7,352 bases of DNA, from the NCBI GenBank assembly GCA_015521265.1, contig WAON01000124.1:1-7352 (forward strand). The letters run 5' to 3'. Positions within the stretch are counted from its first letter, which is position 1; each line of letters begins with the position of its first letter. This DNA is from Desulfurococcales archaeon. GTDB lineage: Archaea > Thermoproteota > Thermoprotei_A > Sulfolobales > Desulfurococcaceae. This document shows positions 1 through 6,651 of this stretch, one piece after another. A model generated the notes under the pieces. The model had not been told where the DNA came from, made no database searches, and was given only the letters and a program-made list of their open reading frames with translations. The position numbers and the translations under genes were made by a program.

Positions 1-161
1 CTTCTATTCACTTGGATTATTCTTTTTCAATCTCATCTTTATGAATACCAATTAAAAATGTTTTCTATTAATGTATATTGCTTATATGAATTTGTTCGTA
101 TTTTTACACAGTTTATCATGGATTAATCATCGGGAAAGGATTCATAGGGGGTTGAGATGTA

Positions 162-184
162 ACGGATCTGATGAAAGAATCCGT
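162..184. other. Small hairpin downstream of top6A
   Basis: ACGGAT (162-167) and ATCCGT (179-184) form a perfect 6-bp stem around an 11-nt loop. On the plus strand it is followed 11 nt later by five T residues (196-200); on the minus strand, where top6A is read, no T-tract follows it. It could be a 3' structure of the top6 mRNA, part of a small plus-strand RNA, or chance. Nothing else gene-like was found in 1-222. Confidence 0.25.
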
Positions 185-222
185 GAAATTGATCGTTTTT
201 ATTATGAGGATTGTGTTTGTAT

Positions 223-2964
223 TTAGTCTATCCAGTCCCCAGTCTCTATCTTGGTTGGGATATAATTGTCTGCTAAGAATTTCAACCCCTTGCTAGCCAT
301 AGCTTCTATTTCAAGCTTTGCTAGGGTGTCGAAGAATATGCTTATCTCTCTAATCCAGTCTACTGTGCGGAACCATGGATACCCTGCTATACCCTCCTTC
401 CCCCTTATCTTTGCCCGTATCTCCGGATTCGTTATAAGCTTGTAGGCAATATCATATCCTATGAGCTCGATAGCCCGCTCAATATCCTTCGTTTTAGCCC
501 TAATAATATAGTTCTTCCTCTCCTTCTCGGTTAAATAGGGCTTCTTAGGCTTCTTACGAATCAGCTTTAAGGCTTCATCCCCCAGTATCTCGCGGAGCTT
601 CCTAGCATACTTCCTAACCCTCTCATCCCCAAATACATCACTCATCGAAACCCCCAGAAACTTAACAGTAGGAGTAGCCAACCTCTCAGACTCATAGGAC
701 AAAGTTATCGAACCTATCTTAAACACACTATAAATATACCACCCATAAGGATCGCTGTTGTGATACACGATCCCCCATCCTCCTATGAAAGAATTGTTGA
801 CGGGTACTGCAAAGTCGTATACGTATCCCTCGTAGTCTTCTTCCATTACTGACTCTACTCTTGCTAGTACTGAATCCCCTTCGATTATAGTCTTAAGATC
901 GCTAGGAATCGATAATAGTTTATTAGTGTGGAGCATGTGTAGTTTTGCCTTCGAAATAGTGGCTTGTCCTGGATGGTATGAAGACCTACCTGTATTTGCT
1001 AGCAGTATTAGCTGGTGTTTTAATGACGTGTTTATTGGTATGCCGTACGAGGGTTCAGTAATTAACTTATTCGTTAGTTCTAGACTTGTAAGGGCGGAGT
1101 ATACTTTACTAGGCGTTCTTATTGTAGACTTTCTTATCCTTATAACATAGTCTTTCCCGTTTATTACTAGTGATGGGTTTATGCCTAGAGATAATAGCAG
1201 TATAAACAATTGTTTTGATAAAACTTGACTTCTAGTTGAATATATTATATCTCCATATTTATCAATGTGCCCGTCTCCATCAATTAATCCTTTTATAAAC
1301 GATATTTTTACGGAAGTGGGAGAGTTTAGTATAATACTTGGTATCCTCTTCGTTTTAGCTGTTCCAGTTAGTCCGAGTGCTTCGAAGACTAGGCGTAGTA
1401 TTTTCGACGATATTAGTATTGTTATACCTTTACCTACTCTAATAAGGGGCGTTATATTGAATCTTTTTTCAAGTATTTCTATAACTCTCCTTACAAGTTT
1501 AGCTTCATGTTTTCCCAGGTTAATGGAGAGGTATCTATCCTTACTTCTGCTCCCCTCGGCAATGTATAAGCCGAATAACCATGCTACTTCTTCGTCCACT
1601 ACTATCTTATTAGGTATTCTAGCTTTCGAACGCGAGAGTCTCACATATACTGCATTATCTATATCGTAGTCGGAAGCCTCTCGAAGCCTTATTTCCGTGT
1701 TATCCCCCATACCTAGCCATAGGGTATTTTCTAGCTTAAACCTAGTACTATTGTAGAGGTTCTTATTCTCGAGTAGTAGTCTTGCTATATTCACTACTAC
1801 ATAGTCTTCTTTATCTACTAGTCTCGGAAGCTTTTCAGCGATAACGATGTGGTCTCCGGGTTTTACATTATAAGCTGGTTCTACTATTATTTTCCCATTC
1901 CTATATATGAAGAGTGAATGTGCTTTCGTTACTCTAACGATGCCGCGTCCCTTTATTTTAAGTCTTAGTATTTTATCCCTTATCCTATGCCTGTACACGT
2001 ATCCTATAGGTGACCATTCTATCCTTCCTGTTAAGGGATTAAAGGATGGTACTGCTAGTGGTATCGTTATTCGTTCTCTCTCTTTGTTAGGGTTAAAATA
2101 CTTTCCAACAATTTCTTCAATAGGTCCAATCATGACCTTATTCTTTTTGAGATCCTTTACTATAACGACCTCATCCGCTGGGATACTGTCGGTTAGTATG
2201 TATATTGGTAGTTTTAATTCATCGTTTAGTCTTCTGATGAATCTTCTCGTGGCTCTGTCGGGTTGTCCCGCGCTTGTTACTAGTATTGCATGGTATTTTT
2301 TCCAGAAGCCGTATCTGTGTAGTTGTTGGAATACTGCGTCTTTCTCTACGACTAGGACAAATTCTGCGTCTACGTCTTTGAATTCTATTAGGTCTGGTGT
2401 TGGTTCTATCGCGTATGCTCCGTGTCCCATTTTGCTTAGATCGATTACGTCGTCTCCGCTGCGGATTACTAGGTTTCCAACGACTTTTCCCTTCTCCTTT
2501 GATAGTATGAGCATTTCCTCGCGTAGTAATCCTAGTAGGACTTCGATATCCCTAATTACGGCGTCTGACTCTCTTTGTTCATCCCATGTGTTTTCATGGT
2601 GTATTCTTCCTTTTGGGTCTCTATATGTTATTGTGTGTTTTCCGCGGTAGTATAAGTCACGGATTGTTGGATATTCATTATTTATTAGTGCTTCGTAGAT
2701 TATTGAAGCCATCAGTAATGTTTGCATAAACTTTCTTGCTTCATTTACATCGAGCAGGCTTCTACGCTTCATTTCGGGACCTAATAGTAGAAGTTTTCGC
2801 TTAACATCGTAGATAGTGTTTGTTAGTACTCGTTTAGGCAGTATTAATACTGGTTTTTTACCTTCTAGAATGTCTTTAGCTAATTGTCCAAACTTTTCTT
2901 TTAGTATTTTAATACTCTTCCTCCTAGCCATAACATCTATATGGTCAATAACGGGGTCTTTCAA
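223..2964 (-). CDS. top6A: DNA topoisomerase VI subunit A precursor, interrupted by an intein
   Basis: This is the DNA-cleaving subunit of the type IIB topoisomerase and a Spo11 homologue; it makes a double-strand break through a tyrosyl-DNA link. The open frame is 913 residues, but residues 260-736 are an intein, leaving a 436-residue mature protein. The N-terminal winged-helix (CAP-like) part carries the catalytic motif IRDLYY at 101-106; by family alignment from memory Y106 is the nucleophile. The Toprim domain shows its glutamate at E207 (LVVEKDA). Its D-x-D motif is re-formed only after splicing, as D259-S737-D738 in LTD/SDPYG. The C-terminal part contains YPWF (862-865) and a DWIRE-like helix. 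The start is TTG: an AGGTG site lies 7 nt upstream, whereas the in-frame ATG at residue 12 has no such site. The gene follows top6B by 2 nt, so the two are co-transcribed. The mature protein seems slightly longer than Top6A proteins I recall (about 350-390 residues). Identification is very secure. Confidence 0.97.
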   Translation of the reverse strand: MKDPVIDHIDVMARRKSIKILKEKFGQLAKDILEGKKPVLILPKRVLTNTIYDVKRKLLLLGPEMKRRSLLDVNEARKFMQTLLMASIIYEALINNEYPTIRDLYYRGKHTITYRDPKGRIHHENTWDEQRESDAVIRDIEVLLGLLREEMLILSKEKGKVVGNLVIRSGDDVIDLSKMGHGAYAIEPTPDLIEFKDVDAEFVLVVEKDAVFQQLHRYGFWKKYHAILVTSAGQPDRATRRFIRRLNDELKLPIYILTDSIPADEVVIVKDLKKNKVMIGPIEEIVGKYFNPNKERERITIPLAVPSFNPLTGRIEWSPIGYVYRHRIRDKILRLKIKGRGIVRVTKAHSLFIYRNGKIIVEPAYNVKPGDHIVIAEKLPRLVDKEDYVVVNIARLLLENKNLYNSTRFKLENTLWLGMGDNTEIRLREASDYDIDNAVYVRLSRSKARIPNKIVVDEEVAWLFGLYIAEGSRSKDRYLSINLGKHEAKLVRRVIEILEKRFNITPLIRVGKGITILISSKILRLVFEALGLTGTAKTKRIPSIILNSPTSVKISFIKGLIDGDGHIDKYGDIIYSTRSQVLSKQLFILLLSLGINPSLVINGKDYVIRIRKSTIRTPSKVYSALTSLELTNKLITEPSYGIPINTSLKHQLILLANTGRSSYHPGQATISKAKLHMLHTNKLLSIPSDLKTIIEGDSVLARVESVMEEDYEGYVYDFAVPVNNSFIGGWGIVYHNSDPYGWYIYSVFKIGSITLSYESERLATPTVKFLGVSMSDVFGDERVRKYARKLREILGDEALKLIRKKPKKPYLTEKERKNYIIRAKTKDIERAIELIGYDIAYKLITNPEIRAKIRGKEGIAGYPWFRTVDWIREISIFFDTLAKLEIEAMASKGLKFLADNYIPTKIETGDWID
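757..2187 (-). mobile_element. Intein with LAGLIDADG (DOD) homing endonuclease, inserted in Top6A
   Basis: This is an in-frame protein-splicing element of 477 residues (precursor residues 260-736). It excises itself and joins D259 to S737. Splicing blocks are visible in order. Block A starts at S260 (SIPADEVVIV). Block B has the T-x-x-H motif at T346-H349 (VTKAHSLF). Block F is VYDFAVPVNNSFIGG (715-729). Block G ends in GIVYHN, with penultimate H735 and terminal N736, and the +1 residue is S737. Between them lie the two endonuclease motifs, LFGLYIAEG (463-471, acidic E470) and IKGLIDGDG (557-565, acidic D564), plus a block-D-like KRIP (539-542). Both acidic residues that normally bind catalytic metal are present, so the endonuclease may still be active. 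Boundaries were fixed from the codons at both ends (AGT for S260, AAC for N736) and from the uninterrupted Top6A motif TD-x-DPYG. The first residue is Ser rather than the more common Cys. Intein identity is secure; activity is inferred. Confidence 0.96.
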
Positions 2965-2966
2965 GG

Positions 2967-4568
2967 CTAGACACCTATTTCAATATTCTCTACAATATTG
3001 ATTACTTCATCTCTGGGAACACCGGTTCTACGGCTAACCGTTTCTACCAGTTTCTCCGTTAGTTTATCTATTGGAACACCGTCTTCCCTCAATATTATTC
3101 CTAAAGCTCTAGTTATTTCCGGAATATATTTTGCTATATTGACTAGTTTCTTGCGTTTCTCTTCCTCCCTTATCTTAGCTGATAAATAGTTTCTTAGTTT
3201 TCTTGCTACATCTAGTATTGCTAGCTTGATCTCTTTATGTATAACGTCTACATCAGCTATGCTCTCCTTACCAACGCCTTTAAACGGTATCTTTGTACTA
3301 CAGAGGTGTACTAATACTACGATTGGTGCTGGGAAGTGGACGTGGTAGTTTTCCCAGTTGATCTCTTCCTTAACGATCTTTGTTATTACATCGCTTCCTT
3401 CATCATATAGTAGCGGTATCTTGTTAGCGTATCTGAGTAATGTGGGGTATTTTTCATTGCTTAAGGGGACTTTTCCCCCATAAGCTATTCCTGCTTCTAC
3501 GATAAAGGGATGGCCTTCATATGCTGCCGGCCTTCTTGTTACTGCTTCTACGAATTCTGGCTGATAGATTCTTTGTAGACCAGCCTTGATTACTTCTGAT
3601 CCCAGGGGTGATAAAGCTATCGATGTTGGTGGGCGGTATTCGCTGTATTGCTTCATTGTGTTTACTAGTTTGAGTAGTTGTTTATCACTAAGTTTCTTAG
3701 GCTCTATAGTCGGCTCTATACCTGCTAACTCGAGGATCTTCCTTGCTGTCACGTCTCCAATGCTTTGAAAGCTCTTAATCAGTAAGTCGTATATTGTCGG
3801 ATGATCGGTATTGTCTCTCAACCTCTTCATTACTTCTAGGTCTATTCCGTATGGGTGTGGTTTTACTTCTTTCGGGGGGCGGGGTAGTTTGTCTATGGTC
3901 CTCTTGAAGAACAATATTTCGCCGTCGGGGTCGATGAAAGCAATGTTAGCATATGGTGTAACCACAGCAGTTCGAAGGATGTATTCTTTAACTCTATGCC
4001 TTGCTTTAGACCAGTCTCCCTCAACTGTTACAGATACAATTGTACCTGCCCAATCCCTGTTTTTCCGGTAGCTCCCCCTCTCGAGTATTTCTGGTTTGTT
4101 CTTGTTGATGTCTATTCTCAGCTTGAAATAATAGATCCTTTTTAAGCCTCGTTGACTCGTAATTATTTCTACTGGTCTCCCAGTTGTTATTTGTCCGTAG
4201 AGTATTGCGACTTTAGCTCCTAGGCCGAACATTCCACGGGTTTGTCTTAGAACATACTTCGAGCTGAACAGTACCCTGCCGAAAGCTTCCGGCACAATGT
4301 GGGGAGGTATACCTATACCGTTATCCTCTACTATCACCTTGTAGTAATTATTGACTTCATCAGCTCTCCTAATAACAATTTTAATATTAGGCAGTATGCC
4401 GTGGGCATCGGTAGCGTCTAAAGCGTTTTCTACAAGTTCCCTAATTGTTTGGTATAGAGCTCTAGCTGGGTTTGAGAAACCGGCTATCTCCCTATACTTG
4501 TAGAAGAACTCTGCTGGGCTAATAGCCTGGTATCTCTCACTAGTTGCTGCCGCTGTCAACGGTAACAC
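2967..4568 (-). CDS. top6B: DNA topoisomerase VI subunit B (GHKL ATPase)
   Basis: This is the ATP-binding subunit of topoisomerase VI. It dimerises on ATP binding and drives strand passage through the break made by Top6A. The length, 533 residues, matches the family (about 530 in Sulfolobus, from memory). The N-terminal GHKL ATPase shows the N-box RELVENALDA at 43-52 (E44 as likely general base, N48 for magnesium), the G1 box EDNGIGIP at 81-88 and the G2 lid RGMFGLGAKVA at 111-121. A helix-two-turn-helix insert spans roughly 240-310. The transducer domain follows from about 310 to 470 and ends with the TKIPFKGVGKE segment (425-435), which contains the lysines that contact the ATP gamma-phosphate in this family. 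The last 60 residues are a charged helical tail with a tract rich in K and E near 466-474. The start is GTG at 4568; the family-conserved SPAEFF motif begins at residue 17, so little N-terminal sequence could be missing. It is the first gene of the operon. Confidence 0.97.
   Translation of the reverse strand: MLPLTAAATSERYQAISPAEFFYKYREIAGFSNPARALYQTIRELVENALDATDAHGILPNIKIVIRRADEVNNYYKVIVEDNGIGIPPHIVPEAFGRVLFSSKYVLRQTRGMFGLGAKVAILYGQITTGRPVEIITSQRGLKRIYYFKLRIDINKNKPEILERGSYRKNRDWAGTIVSVTVEGDWSKARHRVKEYILRTAVVTPYANIAFIDPDGEILFFKRTIDKLPRPPKEVKPHPYGIDLEVMKRLRDNTDHPTIYDLLIKSFQSIGDVTARKILELAGIEPTIEPKKLSDKQLLKLVNTMKQYSEYRPPTSIALSPLGSEVIKAGLQRIYQPEFVEAVTRRPAAYEGHPFIVEAGIAYGGKVPLSNEKYPTLLRYANKIPLLYDEGSDVITKIVKEEINWENYHVHFPAPIVVLVHLCSTKIPFKGVGKESIADVDVIHKEIKLAILDVARKLRNYLSAKIREEEKRKKLVNIAKYIPEITRALGIILREDGVPIDKLTEKLVETVSRRTGVPRDEVINIVENIEIGV
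2972..2976 (-). promoter_or_regulatory. Shine-Dalgarno site deciding the TTG start of top6A
   Basis: AGGTG on the minus strand lies 7 nt before TTG at 2964 and overlaps the end of top6B. It complements the crenarchaeal 16S rRNA 3' end (CACCT). The competing in-frame ATG at 2931 has no comparable site. The position suggests translational coupling between the two subunits. Confidence 0.55.
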
Positions 4569-4592
4569 CTTGTCCTAGAATAATTATACCCC

Positions 4593-4598
4593 TTATAA
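4593..4598 (-). promoter_or_regulatory. TATA-like element of the topoisomerase VI operon
   Basis: TTATAA is centred about 27 nt upstream of the GTG start of top6B, the usual distance from an archaeal TATA box to its transcription start. This fits a leaderless or nearly leaderless mRNA. A second AT-rich core (TTTTAAA, 4601-4607) could instead serve and would give a leader of about 10 nt. No clear Shine-Dalgarno sequence precedes the GTG at normal spacing. The call rests on spacing and motif only. Confidence 0.4.
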
Positions 4599-4670
4599 TG
4601 TTTAAAACAGCGGGGATAGGTTATTAGAGAATTTATCCGTAATACTTTCACTACACTCCCTATGCTCAAT

Positions 4671-4678
4671 ATTTAAAT
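4671..4678 (+). promoter_or_regulatory. TATA-like element of the pilus operon
   Basis: ATTTAAAT lies in the AT-rich divergent intergenic region. An initiation site about 25 nt downstream would fall near 4698-4702, giving a 5' leader of roughly 25-30 nt before the pilin gene. A weaker alternative, GTTAAAT at about 4698-4704, would give a leaderless transcript starting at ATG 4727. Motif and spacing are the only evidence. Confidence 0.35.
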
Positions 4679-4685
4679 CTATTTG

Positions 4686-4703
4686 TTTAATCAACTGGTT
4701 AAA
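4686..4703 (+). promoter_or_regulatory. Imperfect 18-bp palindrome, possible operator
   Basis: TTTAATCAACTGGTTAAA matches its own reverse complement at 7 of 9 base-pair positions; the mismatches are the central pair and one T/G pair. It lies 8 nt downstream of the ATTTAAAT element and overlaps the predicted transcription start of the pilus operon, where archaeal repressors commonly bind. The half-sites are AT-rich, so chance is a real alternative. Confidence 0.3.
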
Positions 4704-4726
4704 TCACCCACTTCTTATCGTGGTGG

Positions 4727-5128
4727 ATGGGTTTGAAAGCCGTATCACCACTAGTAGCAACGGCTATACTCTTAGTAGTAACGGTTGCTGGTGGAGTGAT
4801 AATTTACAACTATATGATGAACACGCTGAGCAGTCCACAAAACTATGCTTCAATAACCGTGTTATCAGCTAAAATGCTCGTAGACAGTAATAAGACTATA
4901 ATTAATGTAAAACTCACAAATATAGGTACGGCTTCAGCTACTGTAAATAAATTAGAGATCATACCGGATAACATAACTCAAACAATATCAGTAACAATTG
5001 ATCCAGGCACTACGAAGAGCATAAACGTTGTAATAAATAAACCACTAGATACAGCCCAGAAACACTACGTTATAGCAATATATGGAGACCAAGAAACTGA
5101 ACCAGTCTTAATTGAACTAATAAAATAA
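4727..5128 (+). CDS. Archaeal type IV pilin (class III signal peptide)
   Basis: This is a small secreted pilus subunit of 133 residues. The N-terminus MGLKA/VSPLVATAILL is a textbook archaeal prepilin: a very short basic leader with K at -2 and A at -1, cut after A5 by a PibD/FlaK-type prepilin peptidase. The hydrophobic helix at about 6-28 then anchors the subunit and packs in the filament core. The rest (about 40-133) alternates short beta-like strands rich in V, I, T and N, as expected for the beta-sandwich head domain. Two N-glycosylation sequons are visible, N55-K-T and N82-I-T. The start is uncertain: ATG 4727 has GGTG directly against it, while TTG 4733 (giving MKA/VSPLV) has GGTG at 4722-4725 with 7 nt spacing. 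Both predict the same mature pilin. It leads an operon with the ATPase and platform protein. An archaellin or other pilin-like surface protein is the alternative; the downstream genes are pilus-type. Confidence 0.88.
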   Translation: MGLKAVSPLVATAILLVVTVAGGVIIYNYMMNTLSSPQNYASITVLSAKMLVDSNKTIINVKLTNIGTASATVNKLEIIPDNITQTISVTIDPGTTKSINVVINKPLDTAQKHYVIAIYGDQETEPVLIELIK

Positions 5129-5148
5129 TCATAAAGGGATTGATATAT

Positions 5149-6651
5149 ATGAAAATAATAGGTTTTTTCAAAAATTTTTCATCCTACATACCTGATCGGT
5201 CTGATAAGATAGTTAATAACAGCATACTAGGGGATCTCATAAAAAGCATCCTCGAGGAATCGTCTCCCCGAAGCGTTAAGCCGGGTGAGGTTATCGATGA
5301 ATACACGGTAAGGAATATGGTTAAGATCATAATCTCTAAGCATGCGAATAATTATGAATATATCGTGGTCGAACCCCTACTGAATCCACAGGTTATTAAT
5401 GCAGTTATAAATATATACTTGAAGAATCCCAGTTGTGAATCCCAATACTGTATTGGTAAAACTATTGAGGAAATAGGCGATCCAGAGCTATATGAGATCT
5501 ACTCTAGGTACCCATTAGAAATAACCTATCATTACTTAAAGGTTTCAAGTGGTTATGGAGCTTTATATCCGTTGATAATAGATCAAAAGATCGAAGAGAT
5601 CGCTGGCTCAGCTGATGATAGATACGTATCAATTATACATAGGGATTATGCATGGTATGGCTGGATGGATACGAATATAGAGTTAACACCGAGAGAGATA
5701 GATCGTATAGTGCTGTCACTAGCAAGGAGAGCAGGTAAACACTTATCTTTAGCTTATCCAGTAGCAGAAGGACTAACACCGGAGGGTATAAGGGTTTCAT
5801 TAACATTTGGAAGAGAGGTTTCAAGGAAGGGATCAAGTTTTGTATTGAGGAAGAAGCCTCCCAGAATAATTACTATAACGGAATTAATCAATAACCAGAC
5901 ACTCTCACCGTTAATAGCGGCGTATTTATGGCTAGTATTAGAATTGAAGGGATTTATATTGATCATAGGGGGGATGAGCAGCGGTAAAACAACACTATTA
6001 CAAGCACTACTAACACTAATACCGCCGTCGAGAAGAGTTGTTACAATAGAGGATACGCCGGAAATAATGGGTTCAACCGGGAAATGGGATCCATTGATCG
6101 AGAGGCCAACGATTTCTAAGAGTGAGCAGGGTATTGATATGTATGATTTATTAAAGTTTAGCTTAAGGAGGAGAGCAGACTACATAGTTGTTGGAGAGGT
6201 TAGGGGTAAAGAAGCTAGATTACTGGTTCAAGCTTCAAGGCTTGGACATGGGATTCTCGCAACAATGCACGGTGAAAATGCTAAATCAGTTCTTGAACGA
6301 TTAATGGCTCCACCCATATCAATTCCTAAGAAGCTACTATCAAATATATGGGTTATTGTTCAAATGGAGAACGTTAAAGGCAAGAGGTATATTAAGAAAA
6401 TCTATGAAGTAAATGATAACGTTGAATTTAAAGAACTAGTAGATACTAGTAATCCACTGCAATTGGTAGAGGCTTCTACTCGTCTATCTCAGATTCTCGA
6501 TCCAGAACTATTAGTGCAGGAGCTTGTTAGTAGAACTATGTTTCTCCAAAAACTTGTTGATAGAGGGATGTATTCGTACGATGTTCTCGCGGAGGAATTG
6601 TTAAAGTATTATGTTGGTGAGGAGGATATCGTTGAGAGGAGTGATGAGTAA
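5149..6651 (+). CDS. Type IV pilus assembly ATPase (GspE/TadA-type, archaeal)
   Basis: This is the cytoplasmic hexameric motor that hydrolyses ATP to push pilins through the membrane platform. It has 500 residues from ATG 5149. The N-terminal half (1-260) is the substrate/platform-contacting region and ends in the PAS-like N2 domain (YPLIIDQKIEEIAG, 140-153). The C-terminal ATPase shows Walker A GGMSSGKTT (274-282), the Asp box VVTIEDTPE (297-305), Walker B YIVVGEVRG (345-353) and the His box GHGILATMHGE (366-376). These are all the catalytic elements of the type II/IV secretion ATPase superfamily. A C-x4-C pair (C96, C101) lies in the N-terminal part, and the tail is acidic. Start choice: TTG 5140 would add three residues but leaves almost no room for the GGGA at 5136-5139, so ATG 5149 is preferred. 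It begins 20 nt after the pilin stop and its end overlaps the platform gene. An archaellum FlaI is less likely because no other archaellum gene is visible. Confidence 0.94.
   Translation: MKIIGFFKNFSSYIPDRSDKIVNNSILGDLIKSILEESSPRSVKPGEVIDEYTVRNMVKIIISKHANNYEYIVVEPLLNPQVINAVINIYLKNPSCESQYCIGKTIEEIGDPELYEIYSRYPLEITYHYLKVSSGYGALYPLIIDQKIEEIAGSADDRYVSIIHRDYAWYGWMDTNIELTPREIDRIVLSLARRAGKHLSLAYPVAEGLTPEGIRVSLTFGREVSRKGSSFVLRKKPPRIITITELINNQTLSPLIAAYLWLVLELKGFILIIGGMSSGKTTLLQALLTLIPPSRRVVTIEDTPEIMGSTGKWDPLIERPTISKSEQGIDMYDLLKFSLRRRADYIVVGEVRGKEARLLVQASRLGHGILATMHGENAKSVLERLMAPPISIPKKLLSNIWVIVQMENVKGKRYIKKIYEVNDNVEFKELVDTSNPLQLVEASTRLSQILDPELLVQELVSRTMFLQKLVDRGMYSYDVLAEELLKYYVGEEDIVERSDE
6616..6625 (+). 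promoter_or_regulatory. Strong Shine-Dalgarno site for the platform gene
   Basis: GGTGAGGAGG lies inside the 3' end of the ATPase gene. It has two overlapping matches to the anti-Shine-Dalgarno sequence and ends 6 nt before TTG 6632. It is 18 nt from ATG 6644, which is too far for good pairing. It therefore favours the TTG start and suggests translational coupling to the ATPase. Confidence 0.5.

Noticed and set aside
150..200. A possible C/D-box guide RNA, because CTGATGA occurs at 168-174.
   Set aside because: No matching box C/D pair at normal spacing: the only downstream candidate is TTGA, and the CTGA and TGATGA overlap each other.
71..226. A plus-strand open frame of 51 codons starting MYIAYMNLFVF and ending at TAG 224-226, overlapping the end of top6A.
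   Set aside because: It has no Shine-Dalgarno site and no family resemblance, and its length is unremarkable by chance. It could be revisited if conserved in relatives.
926..1669. Plus-strand open frames opposite the endonuclease part of the intein (926-1150 and 1265-1669).
   Set aside because: They mirror the confirmed minus-strand intein motifs, have no ribosome site or domain, and have shadow-like composition.
1773..1800. A perfect 8-bp inverted repeat (GTAGTAGT and ACTACTAC) with a 12-nt loop.
   Set aside because: It lies within intein coding sequence and is made of simple trinucleotide repeats, so it probably arises from codon content.
1907..2650. A 247-codon open frame on the plus strand opposite top6A and the intein start.
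   Set aside because: Its translation is a monotonous Ser/Leu/Ile mix with no recognisable motif and it lies wholly opposite secure Top6A coding sequence; it is an antisense shadow.
223..2964. The idea that top6A is a fusion or a pseudogene because of its 913-residue length.
   Set aside because: The extra length is fully explained by a complete intein with intact splice residues, and the flanks join into an unbroken Top6A sequence.
2816..4071. Several short plus-strand open frames opposite top6B and the start of top6A.
   Set aside because: All lie antisense to the conserved GHKL and transducer domains or the Top6A N-terminus and show no independent protein features.
5633..5966. Two overlapping minus-strand open frames opposite the pilus ATPase.
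   Set aside because: They lie opposite conserved ATPase sequence and have no start signals or motifs.
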